In this document: one piece after another, positions 23,801-34,626 of the stretch | Layout: each line of letters begins with the position of its first letter | Numbering within the stretch: the stretch's first letter is position 1 | Origin: Cryptomeria japonica | Taxonomy: Eukaryota; Streptophyta; Pinopsida; Cupressales; Cupressaceae | Assembly: GCF_030272615.1 (NCBI RefSeq) | Contig: NC_081406.1 | Location: forward strand, 401,524,939 to 401,588,938 | Direction of reading: 5' to 3' | DNA: 64,000 bases | Notes under the pieces: generated by a model | Seen by the model: only the letters and a program-made list of their open reading frames with translations | What the model was told of the DNA's origin: nothing | The model's database searches: none | Made by a program: the position numbers and the translations under genes

Positions 23801-25760
23801 TTTTTGGATTTAAGCTATTAAATACGGTCATAAGAGTCTCCCAAAATTTTGGGAAAAACACTAGGAACCATGTTGAAAGCGCACACGGTCCAACCAACTT
23901 TTTTTGAAATTTTTAGGGATAAAAGTTACAATGATTTTAAAACTAACCCCGAAAAATTGGCAGATTTTACAATCTCTAGATAGGCGAAATGAAGGTTTGA
24001 ATGTGAAAATAGGACCCTATTAGGGTTTTGAGAAAAAAGAGGAATTGAATTGAAGATTTCAAAAGGGTCAAACCTAATGGATAGGGACACCTTAAAAAAG
24101 GTTTATAAAACTGAAATTGATTGAAATTTGCACAAAATCCAATTAAATTTGAAAATTAGGGTTTTAGGACCTAACCACTTAATTTTTGAAACTTTGAATT
24201 TTGAAAAAGGAGGGAAATTGAAAATTTGAATTGTAGGATAGAAGATAAGTCTAAAAAGATTCACAAATCTGAAAATTAAATGGGAATTCAATTTTTACAC
24301 AATTTCAAGATGCTTTTTGAAAATTAGGGTTTTGACAATTAACCTCTTAATTTTGTGACTTTGATTTGCAAATTGATTTGGACAATGAAGAAACTGAATT
24401 TGACAAACAAAGCAATTTTTCAGATCTAAGGCAATAACTAGGGTTTTTATTGAACTAACCACTAAGTTTGTAGAAAACTTAAACTTGTAAATGAAAAATA
24501 TGCAATTATTTTCATAATAAAGCATGCAAGACATCGGGTTCACCCAAATGTAATGGAGAAAAAGGTGAATGATGGAGAGATCAAGAGGAAAGATTTTATT
24601 CCCTCCAAGGAGAGATGAAAGTTTCACTATGGATTTCCCTTTAAACACTTTATCCCCATTACATTTAAAAGAGGGGGGAAATTAAATAGATTCAATCTCT
24701 TAGGGAAGATATTGAATACTAAATGAATTGATAATGAGATAGAAATGACAATCTAACCCCTCTTTTAGAAATGGAAAATGATTGAATTATGTGTTATGAG
24801 ACCAAGTGTAAAAGTAGCAAAGAAGTGATTATAAATCAAGATAGAACCGTGAGTTGAAGTTGTGCACCTGGATCTGGATATAATATGTCAAGATGAAGCC
24901 ACCTTGTGAATTTGAGAAAAAATTATCAAGATCGTGCTGAAAGTGTCCACGGTCCTCTGAAAAATCTGCAAAACAAAAAGGGTTTTTCCGCCTCTACAAA
25001 TGGAGTCTGAATTTGCAAACATAGTTGTGCACCTACAACCTACACACAGAAAAGAGAAGAAAAGGGTTTGGGATTGGGGGTTTGCCTTTAGGTCAAACCC
25101 CAGTTTTGGAATTAACCAAATGACAAAAGAAAGTACTTGCAAGTAAATGTAAATGAAAGACTAAAATGTAATTCACCTCAAGAGAGGTTGTAGATAGAAT
25201 GTACATAGATTCACTTGTATTGAATTGAATGTTGAAAGGGATCTCCTCTTTAATGGTTGAATCCTTGACTTGAATGCAACACCTAGCCTTGAAGGGAGAC
25301 TTGAGAATGCTCAATGCTAGAAAGGAACGCTTGAATGTATGAATGCTCTTGAATGCCTGAATGCTCTTGAATTCTTAAATGCGTGATCTCATGTATTCCC
25401 ATTTATCCAACTTATGTAAATGGGAGGGAGAATGTGACTTATATACTTATCAATTAGGGTTAATTGTCTATTTTTTTGTCACGGGCTAACACAGGGAAAG
25501 TTTTCCCGCCTTATGAAATGTCCAATGCAAAGATAGGACAAAGGGGACCCCTAAATAGGGCAAGGACAAGGGCACCACACCCCTGTAATAGGAGGAAAGG
25601 GGTTCCACATCCCTTTCCTAGGGGGCACAGGGGTGCCATGCCCCTGTCCTATCCTTGTCTCGGGACAAGAAGCTGGTTCAGGCAGTGCGGAGGGCAGAAA
25701 AAGTACAGTTTCTAGGGATGAGCAAGTCTCGGGTCTCTAATCAGGCTTGGGGATTCAAAT
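23800..25760 (+). repeat. Old LTR-like sequence related to the 29391 element family
   Basis: Several phrases match the LTR at 29391-31064 in order but with heavy divergence. One is an ACCATGTTGAAAGCGCACACGG-type segment near 23866 (compare 29760). Another is AACCCCGAAAAATTGGCAGA near 23945, followed by CAATCTCTAGATAGG (compare 29853). Near 25540-25660 there is a G-rich stretch of CCCCTGTCCT and AGGGGGCACAGGGG words like the repeats at 30533-30625. I infer a decayed relative or several fragments; boundaries are approximate. Confidence 0.45.
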
Positions 25761-28576
25761 CACCAACGTGAAGACCCTAATATGGTCACAAATTGCAAGG
25801 TTTGCAATTTTATGACACTATAGAGAGTATACACATCTACATGTAGCCAATAACATCCATAGATACATATGCTCGTACAAATGTCTAAAGCATCAAATAC
25901 ACAAAATGAGCCTCTTGGAGTCATTTGACATAATAAGGGCTACAAAAAGGCCATGAAAACTCTATCATAAAACATGTAATTAAGATACAATGAGGCCTAC
26001 TGACATGCTGGATTAAGAATAGAAACATAAGCATCTCCCTCACATGGCACATCAACATAGAGGAAAATTAATTCAAAAACATAAAGCATAAGAGATATCA
26101 AAACATCAAGAAATCCATAACAAGGCTCAAAAACAATCAATTCAAATCTAGAAATCATTTGTAGACTGAGAACAAGCCTTTGGTTCAAGATTCAATCGAA
26201 AAAATAATGTCAAATTAAGAAAAACTATGAAAAACACATAAACCATACAGGGTGGCACATACACACAGTTTGGTCGCGCATACACATAGTTTGGTCACAC
26301 ATGCACATGGTTTGGTCATGCATACACACAGTTTGGTCATTCATACACACAACTTGGTCACACATATAGACAATTTGGTCACACACACACATGGTTTGGT
26401 TGTGCATACACACAATTTGGTCGTGCATACACACAATTTGGTCGCGCATTCATTGTTTTCACACATTTGTTCAAAAATGACTCCAACACTCCAGAAATTA
26501 CAGCAAAAAAAATATGAAATCAAACTCTAAGCAATAAAATTTAATAACTATATAAAAAGGGTCGCCCGAACCTTAGGAACAAGTGGATAAAATAAAAATA
26601 AAGATTGATAGACTATAGGCAAAGATTTTACAAAACTTGCCTCATAGTTGTGAGACCCAGAATACACTTGCAGAGACTCTTCATGAGTCTAGAATGGACA
26701 AATAATAAACGCAAATGAGACAGAACATATGACAACTCCAAAGGACTCATAACACAATAAAAAATAATGCATAATTATTGAAGAAGGATCTATGTGAGAG
26801 CTCTTGTACGTCATGGCCAAATGGAGAGTTTCACATAGAGCTCCTAAAATACCCAACAACATAAATTTGGGTAGTGAAAATGATACATACATCCAACAAG
26901 GTAAATCATAGTGCAAGAAAGAAACACAATCAATCTCCCAGCCAAAACCAAAGAGAATGTCATGAATGTGACAACACAGAGAAAGCATTATATTTTCCAT
27001 AAAAAAACTATGTGAATAGCCATATAATATATAGTTATATCCCCAAATATTTTTCTGAAAAACTATATTAAACTTTAAAAAATGAAATATTTTCTACCCA
27101 GCTCTCGGAGGACATTTGTAGACATGGAGCATATAGAATAAACCAAAAAGTAAAAAGTAAAGGCAAAAAGGGCTCCAACCTGCACCCTGTGTGATGGAAC
27201 AAGGTTGAAGTAGAGCTCTCAAAACCAAAAGCCAAACCAGCAAAAGCTCCAGAAATCCAAACCAATCTCCCAAAATCAAAAGTTGCAGAAAAATTCCAAG
27301 AGAAGAACCTGAGAATAAACTCGAAAACCAAATAAAAAGTCATAAGATAATCCAAAAACCTTAGCCACATTTCCAACCAATCAAAATAATCCATTATGGA
27401 GTATATTTTACCTACCATCTTATATTATAATTTTATCTCCCATTTTAAATTCACCCAATGAGAATAAAAGGTAGATGAAATAAATATAAAACATGTTATC
27501 CATATAAGTGGGGACATTTATGTATTCCAAAGTATTTATTCCTCAAATACATTTAAATAAAACTATATAAATAAGGCATAGACTATAAATTAAATAGTCT
27601 AAATGGGAATTAACCATTAAATAAATCAAAACTCATAATGCAATTAAACATTAAAAACTAAATAAATTAATTAAACTATTAACAATAAATAAATGATCAA
27701 ACCTCAAATAAGGATTAAACAATAAATATTAAATAGATCTTAAACAACATAAAATAAATAAACGTCAATCATCAAATAATTAAATAATCAAAAGCCAATA
27801 ATTTAATATATTAAATTAGACATTATTAGCTATAGAACCACACATCAAAGATCAAATAATTAATATAAACATAATTTAATCACATAATTAAATAAACCAT
27901 CACATACTACATACTCACGAAACCAATAAGAGAAAATTGACTGACTGACATGGCAAACTACGCTAAGACACTAATGACTCACAATAATCAACTTAGGCCT
28001 AGAGTATGTGAGGGGGACTTATGTCATCTCCAAACCACATATACCATTGGGAGTATAGACATGCTTAGACCTATGGAGCCAGGTGGAATCAGTGTCGGGT
28101 ACCTGTAAATCCTACAACCACAAAATAACAATACATCTATACGTATACATGTAAGGCAAGAAAGTGATAGAGATTCACAATGACACATCTTGCTCTCAAT
28201 GAGTGATGTGGTGTTGTCTCTTCCACGAAGACAGTCAAAAAATGATCAAACACTTCATACAAACATCTCATCATATACATCAATAAAATAGGGTTAGCAC
28301 ATCTAAATTATCATCAATGTATAATCCATCACTACAGTGAGGCATGTAAAATGACCAAGCATATGTATACATATAAAATCCATCAAACACATATATCCAT
28401 CTAACCATATGATCAATAATGTTGGTATCAAACTTCATATAATCATTAAAATGACATAAGTCCACATAATGTCCAACATCATAAATAAGTAATTGAAACA
28501 CACATAGAATCGTGAAGAGTCTAATCAAGTCTATCATGCATGAAACAAAGGTCTAGTCAAGGATGGACACTAAAAC
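25760..28576. other. AT-rich flank of the LARD element
   Basis: No supported gene. It contains the 21-bp minisatellite (26255-26455) and AT-rich stretches of ATAAATTAA words (27.5-27.9 kb). The minus-strand ORF of 116 codons at 27068-27418 has no recognisable domain, and I do not support it as a gene. Confidence 0.5.
26255..26455. repeat. 21-bp minisatellite, about 9 units
   Basis: Units of the form GTTTGGTCRYRCATACACACA start at 26268, 26289, 26310, 26331, 26352, 26373, 26394, 26415 and 26436. The period is exactly 21 bp throughout. Because 21 is divisible by three, several frames stay open on both strands and produce repetitive ORFs, which I do not take as genes. Confidence 0.9.
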
Positions 28577-29910
28577 TATCATGGTTCAAACATTAAGATA
28601 GCAGCCAAAATACAATTTAAACTCAAAACTTATAGATGAATATCAAAAAAGTATGATAACAGTCATATGAGGTGATATAAAGTTCATTGCAAAATGGAGA
28701 TGATTGTCTAAACAACTTATTAAGATAGTGATAGGAATCATAACTCAGAAACATGGTGTATTCAGCCAAGACAATGATATAAGTATCAATGCATAAGAAA
28801 CCATTTGAGCAGCCCCATGGGAAAAGAATTCTTTAACAGTGGCACCTATAGGTAAAGAATCTCAATCACTAGTCAAATACTTAAAACACAATGAGCAGCT
28901 ATGGGTAATACCAGCAAAAAATACACCCATAATTCCAATATGGTGGTAATAGAGACAAAATAGAAATGAACAAGGTGATGATATCTTTCTTAGCCATTAT
29001 ATTCATGTGTAACAGGGATGAATGATGTAGCTGTCATAATGAGAAACAAAGGTAAAATTCTTTGGATAGTATAGTTACAGTAAACCAAGCTTCTAATAGA
29101 GAACATAATAAAAATTTACAAGATCAATCAGTCCAAAATGAAAAGACAAAGAATTTATAAACAAGGTAAAGACCTTAAAGTTTCATACAGTAAATAAAAT
29201 GAAGTAGTCTAAACAAAAATTCATGATGATTTGTTGGATTTTCAATCAAGGAAACAATCATGAATGATAGATTAGACCAACAATCAAAGAAACAAATAGG
29301 TGAAGAATCAAGACATAGCAGTCTTCAAAGAGAACATTAATGATTACATAAGCATGAGAAGCTAAATATTTAAACAGTCTTAAAAGCATCTGTAGCGTCG
29401 TAAATTGTACGCACTTGCTAAGGTGGTACAATTTCACACCTAGTTTAGCACCTGCCTTGGCGCATTTTTCATTTTGCATTGCATTTCCCCTTTAGCACTT
29501 AATTAATTAAATTAATTAGGTCTAGGGTTCTATTCTATCATCTCCCATATCATAAAGTTGGGCCCTTTTCATTAAAGTGTGCCCCTTTCATTTTATTCTT
29601 CCAATACATCATTTAATCAAAAACCCTAATTAGGTCCTATTTTGAACGTGGGGGCTTGATTTCGGGGGTCAAAACATCTCGAAATCAGCTGTAACTTCGG
29701 GATTTGCTCTAAAATCATCATATCCGACGACCCTAAAAATTTGGTGAAAAGTTGTCGGGACCATGGTGCCCAGCGTGCACATGGTCCTGGACATTTTTCC
29801 TGAAATTTTAGGAGCGCGATCTAATCATAAAATAAAGCTTAACCCCAAGAAATTGGCGGGAGATTCAATCTCTAGGTCGGCCAAAAGTTGAAATTAAGGC
29901 CTAGGGTTTC

Positions 29911-29919
29911 ATATATAAG
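29911..29919 (+). promoter_or_regulatory. LTR TATA box
   Basis: ATATATAAG within TTTCATATATAAGAGCTC, conserved in the 3' LTR near 37033-37042. It is the best TATA candidate in this LTR. Transcription would start about 25-35 bases downstream. Confidence 0.65.
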
Positions 29920-30532
29920 AGCTCTCTTTCTTCATTTGAAAGGATCACGATTTTTGGTTTCAAGGACCTTCTATGCAGTGAAAGAGCAGATCTTTGAAGA
30001 CTTCAACAACATTCAACATCCATCCATCAAGCATTCATCAAATCCATTCATCCATTTAGGGCTTTGAAGGCATTGAAGAACAATAAGGGATCGCCGACTG
30101 AAGATTGGCTTGTACCCCTCCCTTGGGGTTGGGTATGATTTCATGTTGTTTTCATGTCTTTGCATAAGCCTCATTATATCACTTGTATTCATGCTTTAGA
30201 TCTCTTCACATCTTGATTTGGGGCATTTACATTATCATTTACAAGCAATTAGGGTTTACTTTCTAGGTTGCTCTAGTTTGCTTACTTGCATTTTAGGATC
30301 TTGCACACACACAAGGTCTACACACACATTAATTTTACAATACAACTTGGCTATTCGTGGAGGTGGAAATCACCGAAGCGGGGGTTTGACTAAGGCAAAA
30401 CCCTATATAGCCGCCCAAAACACCTTTTCAGATATAAGTGCAGATTTCGGGATTCAGACGACGTCGCAAGTTGCAGATCCGAAAGAAGTAGATTGAGACA
30501 GAACAACACACCAAATTGCAGAGAAAAAGACC

Positions 30533-30625
30533 AGGACAGGGGCGTGGGGCACCCTGGTCCTTCCAGGACAGGGGCGCTGGGCGCCCTAGTCCCTGGGACA
30601 GGGGCGCTGGGCACCCTGGTCCCTC
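30533..30625 (+). repeat. Three ~31-bp GC-rich palindromic repeats in the LTR
   Basis: Three units of the form GGACAGGGGCGCTGGGCGCC plus CTGGTCC, starting near 30535, 30567 and 30597. Each holds the inverted core GGGCGCTGGGCGCCC, which could fold. The same triplet is in the 3' LTR at about 37666-37757. The block is GC-rich against an AT-rich background. Confidence 0.85.
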
Positions 30626-31067
30626 TGTCAGACAGCAAGTTTCAGCATTTTTGACAGCTTTTCAGGTTGCAAAACAGCAATTTTAGGAGCAGTTTCAGGG
30701 GCAGAATCAGGATAGTGGCGCCCGCACCCCCGTCCCGAACATTTTCACTCAGATTTTAACACCAGGTATGCATTTACATTCTTGTCTTTTCCTTGTGTTT
30801 ACAGCTTTCCATTATTTAATCTTAATTCTACAATCTTGTTATTAGTTCATACTTGCACTCTAGGGCTAGTAGTTGAACTTGCATCATTCTATCTATCATT
30901 TGCAACAAAGGAATAGAAATCCTAATAGGTAGCCTGTGGCTCTCTCTTCCACAAAAAGAAGTAGCCAATTGTGTGATACCTCTAGGCTCTTTCGTATTCC
31001 ACAAGTGTGTGATTGAAAGTGAGATTAGGGCATGTTTGCTTAATGTCACTTTTTCCCCCACACATTT

Positions 31068-31086
31068 TGGTGAACCCGACATGAAC
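31068..31086 (+). promoter_or_regulatory. Primer binding site of the 29-38 kb element
   Basis: TGGTGAACCCGACATGAAC starts three bases after the LTR end at 31064. Its TGG start and position define it. I do not assign a tRNA with certainty. Confidence 0.75.
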
Positions 31087-31398
31087 TCCAATCTTCTCTA
31101 ATTCTGATTTATGTTTTCAAATTTGAGTGTGTATGCTATTTCAAATTCAAATTTGCATTTACAAGTTTTAATTTCTTGCAAGATTCAAAAATTTAGAGGA
31201 AATTTTTGCTAAAACCCTAATTTTTCAATTCAAAGTTGAACTTGTGGATAGCTTAATTGGGATCAATCTGATTTAGGAACTCATTTGAATCATAAATTTC
31301 ATTTTCTAAATCTACATTCTAAGTGCTTTCATTGGTTAAAATTAAACATTTCCTTCTATTTTGCATATGTTATCATTTGAAAGAGGAAAATTGTTGTC

Positions 31399-34300
31399 AT
31401 GATGCATTCATTTCATAGATGTGATAATGGGTTAGCTTCCCTTTTTTCAATTTTTCCTTATCCTAAAGAACCTCCCCCCATCTATAACAACATTTTAGTG
31501 CCTAAAAGAGTTGCTACCAATCCCTTTGAGACTCTCCCATGCTCTAAGGATGAAGACTTTAAGAGTGATCTTGACAATTCTCCTAAAATGTGCCCTTCCT
31601 ATTTAGCTATCCTAGAGGAAGAGAATGATATCATAAACACCTTTCTTAATGTTACTTCACCTTCCCTACATGATGCCTCTCTAAGTGAAAAGGTATTGAT
31701 GGACATTGACTTATTTTCTCCTAAAGTTGGTCCTTCCAATGGGGGCATGTTAGTGCAACAAGAGGTTATGAACACTTCTTTCAAAGATCTCCTTCCTAAG
31801 CATGAATCTTTGGATAAATATGTTCATGTTCCTCCTAAAAAACACTCCCTTCATGAGGATCCTTTTGTGCAAGAAGATGACATTATCCCTACATTTCCTA
31901 GTGATGGCATTTCCTTTTCCAACAAAATTCCTACTAGAGATGATGAATTAATGATAAATTCTTACCCTTCTCCTAAAGTTTGTCTTACCCATAAGCATCC
32001 CTTAGAGAAAGAAGATGAAATAATAAGCAATTTCCTTAATTCTCTCTCCCCTAAAGATCATATTGAACATATTTTGAGGAAAGAGGATGAGTTTAACACA
32101 TCTATTGATGCTCTCCCTCCTAAGGATGAGGAATTAATAAACAATGTTATCTCCTCTCCCGAAATTGACAATACTTCAAACATTCCTTTCAACAACTTCA
32201 CTATTTGGGATGAACCATTAGAAGAAGGTGTAGATTATTCTCTTCCCCATGAGAGAACCCTAGCCAAAGGGGATGAAATCAAGATTGAAAACTCCCTTGA
32301 TAGTTTCTCACCTTCCTTGAATCTCAATCATTCTCCCTCTAAAAATAAAGCATCTCCCTCTCCTCAACTTGGTTCTACTCATAAGGATACCCTAGTTCAA
32401 AACAAGATGGTTAACATCTCTTTCAAAGATCTCCATCTCAAAAGTGAGACTTTAGAGAGTAATGTTGATCCTTCTCCTAGAGATTTTATTCCCCATGTAG
32501 ATCCTTTGATGATAGAGGATGATATGACCTTTCCTAGTATTCCTCTTCCTACTAGAACATCAATGCCTACCCCTTGTCTTTCTCCTAAAATTGATTTAAT
32601 CCGTGATAAGATTTTAGTGCAAGAGAAGACTATCAATAATTCTTCCAACACTTTTGTTCATTCCTCTAAACCATCCTCAATCAATTTGATACATGTGAAT
32701 GAAACACCTAACAAACCTCTCTTCACTGTCCAAGGTGCTTGTCCTTCTCAAAATTCTCAACCTTTAAATAAGCCTATCTTAGTGGTTCAAGGTGGTTATG
32801 CTAATGATTCTTTTTGCACTCCTAAGAAACCTATTATTACTATGCAAGGAGGTTATTCTACCAAGAACCCTTATGAGTATGCTAAGCAACTGACTAGAGA
32901 GAGTTATCATGCGGTTGCTCATACCTATAACACAAGAAACAATAGGCAACCTAATCCTCCTCCAGTTATCCCAACTTCACTTCCTCCTTCCCAACCTATT
33001 CTTCCTCAAGCTCCTCGTATTTCACAAGTTCTTGGTAAGGAATATGATCTCATAGAACAACTTAAAGCTACCCCTGCTAAGATATCCCTTTGGGATTTGA
33101 TCCAAACTTCTTCCGCTCATCATGGAATGTTACAAGATGCCTTGAAAGATTTGAATGTTCATCCACCTAATACATCTAGTAATATAGTGTCTTTGGTTAA
33201 CTCTGTGATGAATCCTAAAGCTCAAATTGTGTTTACTCAAGATGAGTTGCCTACTAGTGAAATTCAACATCAATTTGATCCCTTGATGATTGTGGTTATC
33301 ATAAATGACACTGCTATAAGACGAACACTGGTAGATAATGGTTCTGGCCTTAATGTGTGTAGCATTAATCTATTGCATAAGATGAATGTGGATACATCCC
33401 TTATTGAGCCTGACTCTCATCCCATTCGAGGCTTTGATAATGTGGCTAAGTCTTCATTAGGTATTATCACCTTACCCATCACAGTGGGACCTGTTACTTT
33501 GCCTACTCCTATCCATGTTATGTCGAGAAATCTAACATACAACTTGTTATTAGGGAGACCTTGGATTCACAGTATGCAAGCTGTCCCCTCTACATTGCAT
33601 AGACAAGTTAAATTTATTTATAATAATAAGACATATACCTTGATAGGTGATACTAATTTTCAAGCTTGTTTGCAAACATCTACTTCCAAAGGGAGTTCTT
33701 CTAAGCCTTCCTCTTCTAGTGATGACTCTCTAAACAAGATACCTATGGATGAATCATTACCCTCTGATAATCAAAATTCTTTGGATGAGTCTGAAGTTCC
33801 TGAAGAAGATTCTTCTCAACTTGAATCTACACATGAAAAGGCTTTTGATCCTGAGAAGGTTCTCACAGAAGACGATTGGGGATCTCTTGATTTTAATCCC
33901 ACCTTTGTAGGTGAGTATAGGGTTCCTCTTAGAGAGCTTAAAGTTAAAAAGAAGGAAGAAACTAGAGATCAATCAGTCTTACCTGAACCTATGAGCAATA
34001 ATTTTGTGGCTGCTTCTCAAACTTCTTCTCCTCACACCTCTAATTCTGAAGAATTTGATTCTTTGTCTTATAAAAAACCACCTTTTCTTTCTGAAATGGC
34101 TAATCGTTATGGTCGTGGTTTTCACATTTTGGCTAAGAGTGGCTATAGTGGAAATGGTTGTGGTGCAAATGAACAAGGAATTAAAGTTCCTTTAGAACAT
34201 AACATGCATGAATATTCATGTGGACTTGGATATAATCTTTCTAAGCCCACCAAAGCATCTAAAAGACCATCTCTCAATGTGAGTGCTATATTTAGTAGTG

Positions 34301-34626
34301 ACGATGATCTCACTTCAACTAAATCATCTTCTACTTCTATCAACTCTCATTCCCCTCATAAGGAAATCTTGGCGATGAACAAATCTCTTTATTACTCCCC
34401 TCAAATTTCTAAATCCACTTATGAATCTTTATCTCCTATTCATCATAAAGTCCTTTCCTCTAGGGATAAGGCTCTAATAAATTACACTCATCTTTCTTCT
34501 AAGATTTCTCGTAACTGTCCTTCTTCAATTTTTATCACTTTATACATGTTTTTTATCTCACTTATAGTTGAGCATTCAGCATGTCATATTCAAATACCTC
34601 ATTCAATCTATCATGTCTTTAAATAA
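31399..34626 (+). CDS. Intact 1075-aa protein: repeat region, gypsy protease, G-patch
   Basis: This ORF has an ATG start and no stop for 1075 codons, unique in this decayed window. Residues 1-430 are acidic and proline/serine-rich, with loosely repeated modules (SPK...HK..L..EDE.I and N.SFKDL.LK). Residues about 440-490 hold three copies of KP[IL]xxxQG[GA]. Around residues 560-580, AKISLWDLIQTSSAH is a segment typical of the gag-protease linker of Tat-type polyproteins. The aspartic protease follows at about 620-740, with VDNGSGLNVCSI (D-N-G instead of D-S-G, near residue 646) and NLLLGRPWIHSM. A G-patch-like domain is at about 903-935 (GFHILAKSGYSGNGCG, then NEQGIKVP). No capsid, zinc knuckle, RT or integrase is seen. 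It may act in trans with helper elements or process itself; the function is inferred. Confidence 0.85.
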   Translation: MMHSFHRCDNGLASLFSIFPYPKEPPPIYNNILVPKRVATNPFETLPCSKDEDFKSDLDNSPKMCPSYLAILEEENDIINTFLNVTSPSLHDASLSEKVLMDIDLFSPKVGPSNGGMLVQQEVMNTSFKDLLPKHESLDKYVHVPPKKHSLHEDPFVQEDDIIPTFPSDGISFSNKIPTRDDELMINSYPSPKVCLTHKHPLEKEDEIISNFLNSLSPKDHIEHILRKEDEFNTSIDALPPKDEELINNVISSPEIDNTSNIPFNNFTIWDEPLEEGVDYSLPHERTLAKGDEIKIENSLDSFSPSLNLNHSPSKNKASPSPQLGSTHKDTLVQNKMVNISFKDLHLKSETLESNVDPSPRDFIPHVDPLMIEDDMTFPSIPLPTRTSMPTPCLSPKIDLIRDKILVQEKTINNSSNTFVHSSKPSSINLIHVNETPNKPLFTVQGACPSQNSQPLNKPILVVQGGYANDSFCTPKKPIITMQGGYSTKNPYEYAKQLTRESYHAVAHTYNTRNNRQPNPPPVIPTSLPPSQPILPQAPRISQVLGKEYDLIEQLKATPAKISLWDLIQTSSAHHGMLQDALKDLNVHPPNTSSNIVSLVNSVMNPKAQIVFTQDELPTSEIQHQFDPLMIVVIINDTAIRRTLVDNGSGLNVCSINLLHKMNVDTSLIEPDSHPIRGFDNVAKSSLGIITLPITVGPVTLPTPIHVMSRNLTYNLLLGRPWIHSMQAVPSTLHRQVKFIYNNKTYTLIGDTNFQACLQTSTSKGSSSKPSSSSDDSLNKIPMDESLPSDNQNSLDESEVPEEDSSQLESTHEKAFDPEKVLTEDDWGSLDFNPTFVGEYRVPLRELKVKKKEETRDQSVLPEPMSNNFVAASQTSSPHTSNSEEFDSLSYKKPPFLSEMANRYGRGFHILAKSGYSGNGCGANEQGIKVPLEHNMHEYSCGLGYNLSKPTKASKRPSLNVSAIFSSDDDLTSTKSSSTSINSHSPHKEILAMNKSLYYSPQISKSTYESLSPIHHKVLSSRDKALINYTHLSSKISRNCPSSIFITLYMFFISLIVEHSACHIQIPHSIYHVFK

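Larger units (their letters stand above)
29391..31064 (+). repeat. 5' LTR of the 29-38 kb element
   Basis: Starts TGTAGCGTC and ends CCCACACA. It has a TATA box at 29911-29919, a ~31-bp palindrome-rich triple repeat (30533-30625), and a CA-rich segment near 30300. Direct partner of 36514-38187. Confidence 0.93.

Noticed and set aside
26255-26455. Possible CRISPR-like array
   Set aside because: The repeats are adjacent without unique spacers, and this is a plant genome.
26225-26530. Overlapping ORFs on both strands with repeats of seven residues
   Set aside because: They are a by-product of the 21-bp minisatellite, whose unit is divisible by three.
27068-27418. 116-codon hydrophobic minus-strand ORF
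   Set aside because: No recognisable domain, no start context or neighbours; AT-rich sequence gives such hydrophobic frames by chance.
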